A stretch of DNA of 64,000 bases from Lachnospiraceae bacterium (lineage in GTDB: Bacteria > Bacillota > Clostridia > Lachnospirales > Lachnospiraceae): positions 23,446 through 87,445 of the forward strand of contig JAFRIW010000026.1 of NCBI GenBank assembly GCA_017432565.1. Direction: 5' to 3'. This document shows, piece after piece, positions 54,965 to 62,992 of this stretch. The notes under the pieces are model-generated. The model was given only the letters and a program-made list of their open reading frames with translations, was not told the DNA's origin and did not search any database. Made by a program: the position numbers and the translations under genes. Within the stretch, counting starts at the first letter, position 1; every line of letters starts with the position of its first letter.

Positions 54965-55587
54965 TATGCGTACACCTCCTCAATCTTTGCTACTGCATCC
55001 TTTGTGAGGATGAGGGTCTGTGCATTCATAATATCGTAGGTGTTGATCTCGCCGGTCAGTTCCGTCTTGACGGACGGGATGTTCCGTGCGCTCAGAACAA
55101 CATTCTGATCATTGTCTGCAATCAGGACCAGTGTCTTGTCCGCTGCCTTCAGGTTCTTCAGAACCTCTGCGAAAGCCTTGGTCTTCGCACCGTCGAACTT
55201 CAGCTCGTCTACGACAATCAGCTTGCCGGAAGCGACGCGGTCAGAGAGCGCGGAGCGGATCGCTGCCTGCTTCTCCTTGCGGTTCAGCTTGAAAGAATAG
55301 TCGCGCGGAACGGGTGCAAATACGACACCGCCGCCGGTCCACTGAGGTGCTCTGGTTGAGCCCTGTCTTGCATGGCCGGTTCCCTTCTGTCTCCAGGGCT
55401 TTCTGCCGCCGCCGGACACTTCAGAACGGGTCTTGGCCTTCTGGGTTCCCTGACGCTTGTTGGCGAGCTGCTGCACAACTGCCAGATGGACGAGATGTTC
55501 GTTGACTTCAACGCCGAAAACCGCATCATTCAGGTCGATGGTTCCGACCTCTTTTCCTTCCATATTGAAAACTGATACGTTTGCCAT
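54964..55587 (-). CDS. rplD: 50S ribosomal protein L4
   Basis: 207 aa. NVSVFNMEGKEVGTIDLNDA, the tunnel loop TRSEVSGGGRKPWRQKGTGH and ARQGSTRAPQWTGGGVVFAP are diagnostic. In E. coli, L4 represses the S10 operon by binding its leader; the structured regions next to rpsJ here are candidates for a similar circuit. Follows rplC by 32 bases. Confidence 0.98.
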   Translation of the reverse strand: MANVSVFNMEGKEVGTIDLNDAVFGVEVNEHLVHLAVVQQLANKRQGTQKAKTRSEVSGGGRKPWRQKGTGHARQGSTRAPQWTGGGVVFAPVPRDYSFKLNRKEKQAAIRSALSDRVASGKLIVVDELKFDGAKTKAFAEVLKNLKAADKTLVLIADNDQNVVLSARNIPSVKTELTGEINTYDIMNAQTLILTKDAVAKIEEVYA

Positions 55588-55619
55588 TCGGATTGGCCTC
55601 CTTTCCCGCTAAAGCGGTT

Positions 55620-56303
55620 TTATGCATCCACCTTAGTGGTTTCTTTAATCGTTACCATGCCCTTCTTCGGTCCCGGAACAGCGCCCTTGATCAGAATCAG
55701 GTTCTTCTCTGCATCAACCCTGACGATCTCAAGGTTTCTGACAGTAACCTGCACGCTGCCCATGTGGCCGGGCATTCCCTTGCCCTTGAAGACTCTGCTC
55801 GGATCGGAGCTTGAGCCGTTCGAGCCCTGATGACGGTGGAATTTGGAACCGTGCTTCATGGGGCCTCTGTGCTGACCAAGTCTCTTGATCGCACCCTGGA
55901 AACCTTTACCCTTTGTAATGGCAGTCACATCGACCTTGTCGCCTTCTTCAAAGATGTCAGCCTTGATTTCCTGGCCGAGCTCATACTCGGAAGCGTTCTC
56001 AAAGCGGAACTCACGGACATACTTCTTGCTGGTCGTGCCGGCCTTCTCGAAGTGTCCCTGCAGTGCCTTGCCGGCGCCGTGGCGGTGAACCACTTCCTTC
56101 TTGCCGCCCTTGTCCATCACGGTGATCCGGTTCTTCATGTCGCTGAAGCCGACCTGTACGGACTCATAACCGTCATTCTCTTCCGTCTTGATCTGGGTGA
56201 CGACATTCGGGCCGGCCTCCAGGACGGTTACCGGAACAAGGGTTCCGTCTTCTTTGAAGATCTGCGTCATGCCGATCTTGGTTGCAAGTATTGCTTTCTT
56301 CAT
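55620..56303 (-). CDS. rplC: 50S ribosomal protein L3
   Basis: 227 aa from ATG 56303, which follows [26 protein letters not shown], then QRxGP-like segment [20 protein letters not shown] and [20 protein letters not shown], are conserved L3 blocks near the peptidyl-transferase centre. Unusually, 290 bases separate it from rpsJ; part of that stretch is open in frame with rplC (20 codons) but is not L3-like. Confidence 0.98.
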   Translation of the reverse strand: MKKAILATKIGMTQIFKEDGTLVPVTVLEAGPNVVTQIKTEENDGYESVQVGFSDMKNRITVMDKGGKKEVVHRHGAGKALQGHFEKAGTTSKKYVREFRFENASEYELGQEIKADIFEEGDKVDVTAITKGKGFQGAIKRLGQHRGPMKHGSKFHRHQGSNGSSSDPSRVFKGKGMPGHMGSVQVTVRNLEIVRVDAEKNLILIKGAVPGPKKGMVTIKETTKVDA

Positions 56304-56593
56304 TCTTACCTCTTTCTCCCGTTTTCTTACCGGGTATTCTCTACAGCGGACATCTGAGTACATTTGGAGCGATTCCCTGCCGCTTCTTAAAAGTCTGAGG
56401 GCCTGCTGTCCGGCCTTAAGACTTCCTGTACTTCCGCTCCCGTCTGCCCGCCTGCGTCTCAGCTTACACAGGTTGCTGTCCGCGCGCAGCGTCCGGGGAT
56501 GTCATTCTAGGTAGAGGTTCTTGTATTCCGGCGGCTTATGCCGCTGTTACCACGCAAAATACCCTGCGGAGTTCACAGGGCTTTTCCGGATCC
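56304..56593 (-). ncRNA. Candidate structured intercistronic RNA between rpsJ and rplC
   Basis: A 290-base non-coding stretch where most genomes have a few tens of bases. In transcript order it shows: a stem CCCTG-N9-CAGGG followed by TATTTTG (56552-56580), directly after rpsJ and terminator-like; GCGGC-ataa-GCCGC (56530-56543); and a long hairpin AAGTCT...GGCC-N8-GGCC...AGACTT (56390-56425). The arrangement suggests attenuation or ribosomal-protein binding ahead of rplC. No known Rfam family was recognised by eye. Confidence 0.45.
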
Positions 56594-56911
56594 TTATTTG
56601 GTCTTCATCTTGATATCGATGTAGACGCCTGCAGGCATTTCCAGTCTGCTCAGAGCATCCACAGTCTTCTGAGTCGGATTGATGATGTCAATCAGTCTCT
56701 TGTGGGTTCTCTGCTCGAACTGCTCACGGGAGTCCTTATATTTGTGAACTGCCCGGAGGATCGTAACCACTTCCTTCTTGGTGGGAAGCGGAACCGGTCC
56801 GCTGACCTGAGATCCATTCTTCTTCACGGTCTCGATGATCTTCTTCGCAGATGCATCGATCAGCTCGTGATCGTAAGCCTTCAGTGTAATTCTCATCACC
56901 TGATTTGCCAT
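56594..56911 (-). CDS. rpsJ: 30S ribosomal protein S10
   Basis: 105 aa. [20 protein letters not shown], then [20 protein letters not shown] and [20 protein letters not shown], identify S10 (NusE), which also acts in transcription antitermination. First gene of the S10 operon, behind a 290-base leader and a consensus-like promoter. AAGGAGG precedes the start. Confidence 0.98.
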   Translation of the reverse strand: MANQVMRITLKAYDHELIDASAKKIIETVKKNGSQVSGPVPLPTKKEVVTILRAVHKYKDSREQFEQRTHKRLIDIINPTQKTVDALSRLEMPAGVYIDIKMKTK

Positions 56912-57206
56912 AAAAAAAGTCGCCTCCTTTTCGCACTTTTTGACTCAAGTACGACAAGCGGTGACTGTACACTCTCCCGTGCGTGTCCCGGCGGTCCGGA
57001 AGCTCTGTGCTGCTTCCGTGCCCCGTTTTATGGGCTTGCACGTCGTTTCTGTCCTATCGACAGACCAAACTGGTACAGTGACTTGTCGTCAGATTTTTGA
57101 ACCATCCGGACTTTCCGGCGGCTCCAGACATTCGCTCCACGGAAAACCTGCCTGCGCTTTCGCGCGCGGCAGCAACCTCACGCTTCATAGCTATCATGTC
57201 ACAGCA
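56912..57206 (-). ncRNA. Candidate structured 5' leader of the S10 operon
   Basis: About 290 transcribed bases before rpsJ with no gene. Two distant segments pair: plus-strand 56951-56970 and 57073-57089, through ACGACAAG/CTTGTCGT and ACTGTAC/GTACAGT. They close a domain with inner hairpins GGAAGC-N8-GCTTCC (56991-57016), GTGC-x2-GCCC/GGG-x-CAC (near 57018-57041) and TGTC-N5-GACA (about 57051-57063). A multi-branched fold like this fits a ribosomal-protein-binding autoregulatory leader, for example for L4 (inference). Confidence 0.5.
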
Positions 57207-57212
57207 ATCGAT

Positions 57213-57241
57213 ATTATAAGATGAATTTCGGCGATATGCAA
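57213..57241 (-). promoter_or_regulatory. Promoter of the S10 operon
   Basis: On the minus strand TTGCAT (57241-57236), 17-base spacer, TATAAT (57218-57213). It sits about 300 bases before rpsJ in AT-rich DNA. Confidence 0.78.
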
Positions 57242-57292
57242 GAACTTTTTGTAGAATTTTTGTAGAAATTCCCGAATTTCGGATTTTGCCCC

Positions 57293-57323
57293 GAAGAAAG
57301 CCCGGCGAGAGCTCCCGCCGGGC
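57293..57323 (-). terminator. Terminator of putP
   Basis: Stem GCCCGGCG / CGCCGGGC (57300-57323) with an eight-base loop, followed by TTTCTTC on the minus strand; 34 bases after the putP stop. Confidence 0.8.
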
Positions 57324-57357
57324 CGTTCTGTTTCATAAAAATCAGTCAGAAAGCTTC

Positions 57358-58881
57358 TCAGTGAACGGAATCATAAACATCCGTAATCTCCTTCTCCGGT
57401 GCCGGTGTCAGCAGCGAAACCAGCACGTTGACACCCAGGGCGATAAAGAAAGCCGGGAAAAGTTCATAAATATCCAGGGCACCGCCGAGGGGACGCAGCA
57501 GGAATTTCCAGACAAAAATCGTGATGCCGCCGACGAGCATGCCGGCCAGTGCGCCGTTCCGATTGCTCCGTCTCCAGAACAGAGCAAGCAGGACCACCGG
57601 TCCGAAGGAGGCACCGAAGCCGCCCCATGCAAAAGAGACAATCTGGAAAACAGAGCTGCCCGGATCCCACGCGAGGATGATGCCGATCACGGCGACCACC
57701 ACCAATGAAATTCTCGACACCAGGAGGAGTCTCGCAGAGTCCATTTTAATATTGAAGAACTTGGAGAGAATATCGTTTGAAATTGACGACGAAGCTGCAA
57801 GCAGCTGGGAATCGGAAGTGGACATGGTGGATGCCAGAATACCGGAGAGCACTACGCCTGCGATCAGAGCTGCAAAAATACCATACTTGGACAGCAGTTC
57901 GGAAATAACAACGACGATGGTCTCGGAATCAGAGCCTTCCAGTGTCCGGATTACGCCGCCCGAAGACATGCCCAGGCCGACAATACCGATCAGAACCGCT
58001 GCAGCCATGGAGATGACGACCCACACGGTCGCTACTCTTCTGGACAGTGTCACTTTCTCGTCATTTTCAATAGCCATGAACCGGAGCAGAATGTGAGGCA
58101 TGCCGAAATATCCAAGTCCCCAGGCCATCGTTGAGAAAATGGTCAGCGCTGAGTACGGAACGGCTGCTCCTGTCGCCGGACTGTAGGACTGCACCATGGA
58201 AAGATAACCGGGCAGCTGTCTTGCATTGTCCGCAACCGCTCCGAGGCCGCCGGCTTTGCTGACACCGAATACCAGAACGATAATCAGGGCAACTGACATG
58301 ACAATGCTCTGAATAAAGTCGGTGGTCGAAGCGGCAAGGAATCCGCCGGTAGTCGTGTAGACAATAATGACCAGTCCGCTGATGATCATCGCGGCGTGAT
58401 AATCCGCTCCGAACAGGGAACGGAACAGCTTTCCGCAGGCTGCGAAGCCGGAGGCAGTATACGGTACGAAGAAAACAATAATCCAGATCGCGGAAATGAG
58501 TGTCAGAACATTCTTCTTATCGCCATACCGGTCTGAGAAAAACTCAGGAAGTGTGATGGACTGTGTGCGCTCTGTATATCTGCGCAGCTTCTTCGCGACA
58601 ATCAGCCAGTTGAAATAAGTTCCGACCGCCAGACCGATTGCTGTCCACCCGGCATCTGCACAGCCCGAGAGATACGCGACACCCGGGAGTCCCATCAAAA
58701 GCCAGCTCGACATATCCGAAGCTTCCGCACTCATCGCGGTGACAAGCGGTCCGAGTTTTCTGCCGCCCAGATAGAAATCGCCGACCGTCTCGTTTTTCTC
58801 CGACATCCGCAGGCCGACAAACATCATGCCGACCAGATAGGCTGCCATCGCTACCAGCATTGTAATCTGTGTTCCGCTCAT
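57358..58881 (-). CDS. putP: Sodium/proline symporter (SSS family)
   Basis: 507 aa with about 13 membrane helices. The N-terminal MLVAMAAYLVGMMFVGLRMS, the sodium-site region GDFYLGGRKLGPLVTAMSAE-ASDMSSWLLMGLPG, and AWGGFGASFGPVVLLALFWR match PutP-type Na+/proline symporters. Specificity for proline is inferred from similarity; other amino acids are possible. It is monocistronic, with a good promoter and terminator. It lies between the S10 operon and a divergent methyltransferase gene. Confidence 0.93.
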   Translation of the reverse strand: MSGTQITMLVAMAAYLVGMMFVGLRMSEKNETVGDFYLGGRKLGPLVTAMSAEASDMSSWLLMGLPGVAYLSGCADAGWTAIGLAVGTYFNWLIVAKKLRRYTERTQSITLPEFFSDRYGDKKNVLTLISAIWIIVFFVPYTASGFAACGKLFRSLFGADYHAAMIISGLVIIVYTTTGGFLAASTTDFIQSIVMSVALIIVLVFGVSKAGGLGAVADNARQLPGYLSMVQSYSPATGAAVPYSALTIFSTMAWGLGYFGMPHILLRFMAIENDEKVTLSRRVATVWVVISMAAAVLIGIVGLGMSSGGVIRTLEGSDSETIVVVISELLSKYGIFAALIAGVVLSGILASTMSTSDSQLLAASSSISNDILSKFFNIKMDSARLLLVSRISLVVVAVIGIILAWDPGSSVFQIVSFAWGGFGASFGPVVLLALFWRRSNRNGALAGMLVGGITIFVWKFLLRPLGGALDIYELFPAFFIALGVNVLVSLLTPAPEKEITDVYDSVH

Positions 58882-58946
58882 AATCTCCTCCTCAGTCTCT
58901 ATGTACTATTTCCTTTGGGATCAGGCATAAAGACACTTTTCGAAAT

Positions 58947-58975
58947 AGTATACAAGTATTCATTCTGCACGTCAA
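58947..58975 (-). promoter_or_regulatory. Promoter of putP
   Basis: On the minus strand TTGACG (58975-58970), 17-base spacer, TATACT (58952-58947); five of six matches in each box. About 65 bases before the putP start. Confidence 0.75.
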
Positions 58976-59117
58976 TGCTTTAATACGGTAAAGTGACAAT
59001 CTCCCGCCAATATGATAAACTTCCGTATTGATGCCGGATGCGGAACCTGGTGCTGCGCCGGGCAGATGACTGAGAAGACAGAAAGTCAGAGATTCAAAAT
59101 CAGAAAGAGGACCTGTT

Positions 59118-59996
59118 ATGTGGATTGCGGACGGCTGGAAAGATTACGAAGTGCTTGATACTTCATCCGGAGAAAAGCTTGAGCGCTGGGGGGATTATCT
59201 GCTCATCCGCCCGGATCCGCAGGTGATCTGGAATACGCCGAAGGACAGACGCTGGGGCCGGGCGAACGGTCATTACTTCCGTTCGGACAAAGGCGGAGGC
59301 AGCTGGGAATTCAGGGATCTTCCGGAGGAATGGCAGATCGGCTACAGAGATCTCTCCTTTCATCTGAAACCTTTCAGTTTCAAACACACCGGCCTGTTTC
59401 CGGAGCAGGCAGTCAACTGGGACTGGTGCGCAGAGCTGATCCGCAGGCGTGCTGCCGTGAGTGAGCAGCCTGTCAAAGTGCTGAATCTTTTCGCCTATAC
59501 CGGCGGTGCCACCGTCTCAGCCGCCGCTGCGGGTGCGGCCGTGACGCATGTAGACTCCTCCAAAGGAATGGTGACCTGGGCCAGGGAGAATGCTGCCCTG
59601 TCCGGTCTGCAGGATGCGCCGATCCGCTATCTGGTTGATGACTGCGGGAAATTTGTCCAGAGAGAGATCCGCCGCGGGAACACCTACGACGCGATCATTC
59701 TGGATCCGCCTTCCTATGGGCGGGGACCCAAGGGTGAAATCTGGAAGATGGAGGACAATATCTACGCTTTCCTGCTGGACTGCGCCAGGCTTCTGAGCGA
59801 CAGACCGCTTTTTGTCCTGCTGAATTCCTATACCACCGGACTGCAGCCGGCTGTCCTGAGCTATCTGCTGCACAGTGCGCTGGATTCGATCGCGCGCGGA
59901 ACGGTCACAGCAGACGAAATCGGGCTGCCGGTCCGCTCCACCGGCCTGATCCTCCCCTGCGGAGCCAGCGGGCGATGGACCGGTGAAACAATCTGA
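59118..59996 (+). CDS. Class I SAM-dependent methyltransferase, RlmI/COG1092-like
   Basis: 292 aa. The SAM motif is VKVLNLFAYTGGATVSAAAA (motif I), then VTHVDSSKGMVTWARENAAL. The catalytic-region motif is DAIILDPPSYGRGPKGEIWK, with DPPSYGRG typical of RlmI/RlmL-like rRNA methyltransferases. The N-terminus lacks a visible PUA domain; it starts MWIADGWKDYEVLDTSSGEK. It may methylate rRNA or another nucleic acid; the target is unknown. It is divergent from putP and converges with maf at a shared terminator. Confidence 0.88.
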   Translation: MWIADGWKDYEVLDTSSGEKLERWGDYLLIRPDPQVIWNTPKDRRWGRANGHYFRSDKGGGSWEFRDLPEEWQIGYRDLSFHLKPFSFKHTGLFPEQAVNWDWCAELIRRRAAVSEQPVKVLNLFAYTGGATVSAAAAGAAVTHVDSSKGMVTWARENAALSGLQDAPIRYLVDDCGKFVQREIRRGNTYDAIILDPPSYGRGPKGEIWKMEDNIYAFLLDCARLLSDRPLFVLLNSYTTGLQPAVLSYLLHSALDSIARGTVTADEIGLPVRSTGLILPCGASGRWTGETI

Positions 59997-60003
59997 TCTG
60001 AAT

Positions 60004-60033
60004 AAAAAATGCCGGTCAGACCGGCATTTTTTT
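60004..60033. terminator. Bidirectional terminator between methyltransferase and maf
   Basis: AAAAAATGCCGGTC-A-GACCGGCATTTTTT: a symmetric stem with A and T runs on both sides, serving both convergent genes. It overlaps the maf stop codon. Confidence 0.9.
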
Positions 60034-60621
60034 CATTTCCTGGTAAAGTCTTGCAATCGGGAGACCGACCACATTGTTGTAGTCCCCCTCTATTCCGCTG
60101 ACATAAATTCCGAAGCTTGTCTGGATGCCATAGGCACCTGCTTTGTCATCCGCTTCACCGGTCGCCACATAGCGCTCAATTTCTTCATCACTCATGGGAA
60201 AAACCCGAACAACCGTCATCTCATGAAACACAAGACGATCCTCTTCCGGATCCTGTCCCTCCCGGCTGCGCAGAACTGCGACACCCGTGTACACCTTGTG
60301 ATCCCGTCCCTGCAGCATGCGGATCATTCTTTTTGCATCCGCGCGGTCCTTCGGTTTTCCGAGGATCTCACCATCCAGCACCACAATGGTATCCGCGCCG
60401 ATCACTGTCAGCCCCATGGCACCTTTCTCCCGGTCAAAGATTTCTTCCGCCTTGTGCAGTGCCAGCTGCCGGACAATCCGGTCCGGCGTCAGCGGTATCC
60501 CGTTTTCTTCGTGAACGACTTCCTTTCCCACGGCGGGGATCACTTCAAACTCAAATCCTGCCAGCGTGAGCAGCTCGCGGCGCCGCGGGCTGGCCGAGGC
60601 AAGAATCAGCCGTTTTTTCAT
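60016..60621 (-). CDS. maf: Maf-like nucleotide pyrophosphatase
   Basis: 201 aa from ATG 60621. KKRLILASASPRRRELLTLA is the signature; TVIGADTIVVLDGEILGKPK and GEADDKAGAYGIQTSFGIYV follow, with the conserved Asp of the Maf/HAM1 fold. Maf proteins hydrolyse dTTP/UTP or modified nucleotides and are implicated in septum control. GTG 60645 and ATG 60630 are in frame further upstream; the family start and spacing favour 60621 but this is uncertain. It is codirectional with the small gene upstream. Confidence 0.92.
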   Translation of the reverse strand: MKKRLILASASPRRRELLTLAGFEFEVIPAVGKEVVHEENGIPLTPDRIVRQLALHKAEEIFDREKGAMGLTVIGADTIVVLDGEILGKPKDRADAKRMIRMLQGRDHKVYTGVAVLRSREGQDPEEDRLVFHEMTVVRVFPMSDEEIERYVATGEADDKAGAYGIQTSFGIYVSGIEGDYNNVVGLPIARLYQEMKKMPV

Positions 60622-60641
60622 ATTGTCCATCGCCTCAGCTG

Positions 60642-60833
60642 TCACTCCTCCGGTTCTTCATCGCCCAGCTCACCGGTTGTCAGTGCGCCGTCCATCAGCC
60701 GCAGCATCTCAAGAAGGCTCCGGAAATGCTGCTTCCGGTTTTCATCTGCCCAGACAATCTGACCCTGCCAGGTGGCATTCTCCATTTTTTTAACCGATAC
60801 GATAAAAGTTGCGCTGTCCGCCTGCTTTCCCAT
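60642..60833 (-). CDS. Small conserved-type protein, unknown
   Basis: 63 aa. It reads ATFIVSVKKMENATWQGQIV, then WADENRKQHFRSLLEMLRLM and an acidic tail. I recall similar short proteins with an ATWQG-x-V-x-W motif beside regulators in Lachnospiraceae, but no function is known. It is soluble and beta-then-helix in character. It lies 24 bases after the BTAD regulator and immediately before maf, and its end overlaps the upstream maf start candidates. Confidence 0.7.
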   Translation of the reverse strand: MGKQADSATFIVSVKKMENATWQGQIVWADENRKQHFRSLLEMLRLMDGALTTGELGDEEPEE

Positions 60834-60857
60834 TGTATTCTTCCTCTCCCGAATTCG

Positions 60858-62066
60858 TTACTGCTCTGTCTGCTCCGGCAGATCTGCCAGAGATACTGTG
60901 TTGTACCGGATTTCCACTCTGCTTCCCGCACTCTCCTTCAGATGATTGTTGATTCTGCGGAAAACGACATTGCAGCCTTCCAGACTTGTGCCTACAAGAA
61001 GAATCAGATACTGGGAGGTGTTGTATTTTGTAAAGACATCGCTTCTTCTCAGGCACTGGCAAATTGAATTGTACAGGGCATCGGACCGCACCCGGAGTTT
61101 CTCCTGATTCTGGATCGGTTTGCCCTCGTAGTCCACCAGTGTACAAAGCATCATATAAATAGATTTCCCGGTCCGCTCCATATTTCTGCTCAGAATATGG
61201 TACGCGTCAATAAAGCTCGGATATGCACAGTAATATGCGCCGCTATCCTCCTGTTCGGTCAGTTCAGACTGGATCTCTCCGATTTTGCCTGCCGCCGCCG
61301 GCATCTGAGAGGCGAGCAGCTGATAACACTCATGCAGCTTCTCCGACGGCGCGATTCCCATCTCATCCGCATACAGATGCACTGTCTCATCATACAGCTT
61401 ATATGCTTCCTTGAAGGATCCTTCCAGAATCAGCGTCTCAATCTGATAAGCCTGCCACTCATTATCCGGGTAGATCATGACTGCTCTGGCATACAGCTTC
61501 TTCATGGCGCTGTAATCTTTCTTTTCCTTATAATAATCTCCCAGGAAATGTACGGCCTCGTCAAAACTCCGCTGCAGAGCGACGCTGTGCATGATCACCC
61601 ATGTCTCCGAAGATGCCTCGGGCAGCAGTTCTCCGCTGTAAAGGTCCAGCGCTTCCGAGAACAGCTCCGCCTTTTTATCCGGATCATCCTCCGCTCTGCC
61701 CCGGTTCATCAGTCCTCTGAAACGGCGGACATCCAGGTCAAGAAGCACGGTATCGTCCTCCGTGAACAGCTTGCCTTTCCGGATGATGTAGTCTTTGTCC
61801 GGCAGTTCCGCGCGAACCATCTGCCGCCGCATCTGATACACCAGATTGTTAAAGCTGTTGTTCGGGTTGGACAGATCATCCATCTCGTAGAGCGCCCGCA
61901 CAATCCGGTCTTTGGACATCGGCGTACCGTCCTGCAGCCAGACCAGCTGCAGAAGCTGGATAAACTTCGCAGTAGTGTTTCTGCCCAGAACAATTTCCTG
62001 TCCTTCATAATTCAGAGAGAAACCGCCGAACATCCTGACCTTGAACTGAATAACTGATTTGTCCAT
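60858..62066 (-). CDS. BTAD-type transcriptional regulator with GGDEF-like C-terminal domain
   Basis: 402 aa. Residues about 8-100 form a winged-helix OmpR-type DNA-binding domain (VRMFGGFSLNYEGQEIVLGR; NPNNSFNNLVYQMRRQM). Residues 105-255 are a bacterial transcriptional activation (TPR-like) domain: LFSEALDLYSGELLPEASSE and YKLYDETVHLYADEMGIAPS. Residues about 290-385 resemble a diguanylate-cyclase domain that has lost its active site: LYNSICQCLRRSDVFTKYNT-SQYLILLVG in place of RYGGDEF. No membrane segment is present. A regulator that may bind a nucleotide is inferred. It starts 23 bases after tdk. Confidence 0.82.
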   Translation of the reverse strand: MDKSVIQFKVRMFGGFSLNYEGQEIVLGRNTTAKFIQLLQLVWLQDGTPMSKDRIVRALYEMDDLSNPNNSFNNLVYQMRRQMVRAELPDKDYIIRKGKLFTEDDTVLLDLDVRRFRGLMNRGRAEDDPDKKAELFSEALDLYSGELLPEASSETWVIMHSVALQRSFDEAVHFLGDYYKEKKDYSAMKKLYARAVMIYPDNEWQAYQIETLILEGSFKEAYKLYDETVHLYADEMGIAPSEKLHECYQLLASQMPAAAGKIGEIQSELTEQEDSGAYYCAYPSFIDAYHILSRNMERTGKSIYMMLCTLVDYEGKPIQNQEKLRVRSDALYNSICQCLRRSDVFTKYNTSQYLILLVGTSLEGCNVVFRRINNHLKESAGSRVEIRYNTVSLADLPEQTEQ

Positions 62067-62089
62067 ATCTCACCTCATTTTGCAGCAGA

Positions 62090-62674
62090 TCAGTCGTCTG
62101 CGCGCAGTTTTCCTTCCTTAAAGTGCTTACGGCACAGCGATACATAGCTGTCATTTGCGCCGAGAAGAACCTGTTCTCCCGTCCGCACTATTTTCCCGTC
62201 CGCAAAGCGCGCATTGAAATGGGCGCGTTTTCCGCACCAACACACCGTCGGAATTTCCTCGATCCGGTCCGCAAGCTCCATCAGCCGTTTGGCACCGTCA
62301 AAAAGCGTGCTGGTAAAATCTGTCCGAAGTCCGTAGCAGATCACCGGAATATCGGAGAAATCCACGATATCCGAGAGTGCATCCACCTGCGCTGTTGTCA
62401 GGAACTGTGCCTCATCCACAATCACAGCGGCAATCTTTCTTCCTTCATCATAGGGATCGGACGGATCCCAGGCCTGAAGGAAGTCTTCGACAAAGCCGCA
62501 TTTAGCGGAGAGACCGATTCTGGACCAGAGCACCTGTTCGCCGTCCCGGTGATCCAGCTTCGGCTTTAGCAGAACAGCGTGCTGGCCTTTTTCTTCATAA
62601 TTATATCGGACCATCAGGACATTGGCCGTCTTGGATGACCCCATCGCGCCATAGCGGAAATATAACTTCGCCAC
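62090..62674 (-). CDS. tdk: Thymidine kinase (type II)
   Basis: 194 aa; phosphorylates thymidine (salvage). P-loop GAMGSSKT (residues 9-16), lasso and catalytic Glu in IAAVIVDEAQFLTTAQVDAL, and zinc cysteines in TVCWCGKRAHFNARF plus the C-terminal SLCRKH match TK1-like enzymes. It starts with GTG after AAAGGG. First in a short run with the BTAD regulator, the 63-aa gene and maf. Confidence 0.96.
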   Translation of the reverse strand: MAKLYFRYGAMGSSKTANVLMVRYNYEEKGQHAVLLKPKLDHRDGEQVLWSRIGLSAKCGFVEDFLQAWDPSDPYDEGRKIAAVIVDEAQFLTTAQVDALSDIVDFSDIPVICYGLRTDFTSTLFDGAKRLMELADRIEEIPTVCWCGKRAHFNARFADGKIVRTGEQVLLGANDSYVSLCRKHFKEGKLRADD

Positions 62675-62784
62675 TGTTTTTCCCTTTCCACGGCCGGATT
62701 TTTACCCTCAAAATACCGCTTGAGGACATTCTATCATAAAAACAATCATAAGTCACCAGAAATTTGCATGAACATGATTCAAAG

Positions 62785-62923
62785 AAGCAATGGGCCATGC
62801 GGCAGTTCGCGACCTGCAGTCGCTCATTGTCGCGGCATTCGCCGTATGCTGCGAAACGAGGCGGCGTCCATGGAAGTAAATTTCCCGGACGCCGCCCATT
62901 CCGCCGCGCATGGCTCATTGCTT
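62785..62923. repeat. 139-bp palindromic element with nested hairpins
   Basis: Outer arms AAGCAATGGGCCATGCGGC (62785-62803) and the near-complement at 62903-62923 (GCCGCGCATGGCTCATTGCT) pair over about 19 bases with one mismatch and one bulge. Inside are CGCGAC/GTCGCG (62808-62834) and a perfect 10-bp stem GGCGGCGTCC/GGACGCCGCC (62860-62896). No ORF with coding character is found. It lies between the tuf terminator and tdk, and could be a mobile palindromic (MITE/REP-like) unit or a structured RNA. Confidence 0.55.
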
Positions 62924-62929
62924 ACGCGC

Positions 62930-62958
62930 AAAAAGGCCCGGCAGCTTTCGCTGCCGGG
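62930..62958 (-). terminator. Terminator of tuf
   Basis: Perfect stem CCCGGCAGC / GCTGCCGGG with a 4-base loop, followed by CCTTTTTG on the minus strand; 35 bases after tuf. Confidence 0.9.
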
Positions 62959-62992
62959 TCTGTCTGGTTTTTCTTAAGTGGATTGTCAGGAA

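Noticed and set aside
62601..62918. 105-codon minus-strand ORF over the palindromic element and tdk start
   Set aside because: It crosses the hairpins and overlaps the tdk start out of frame; no protein-like segment.
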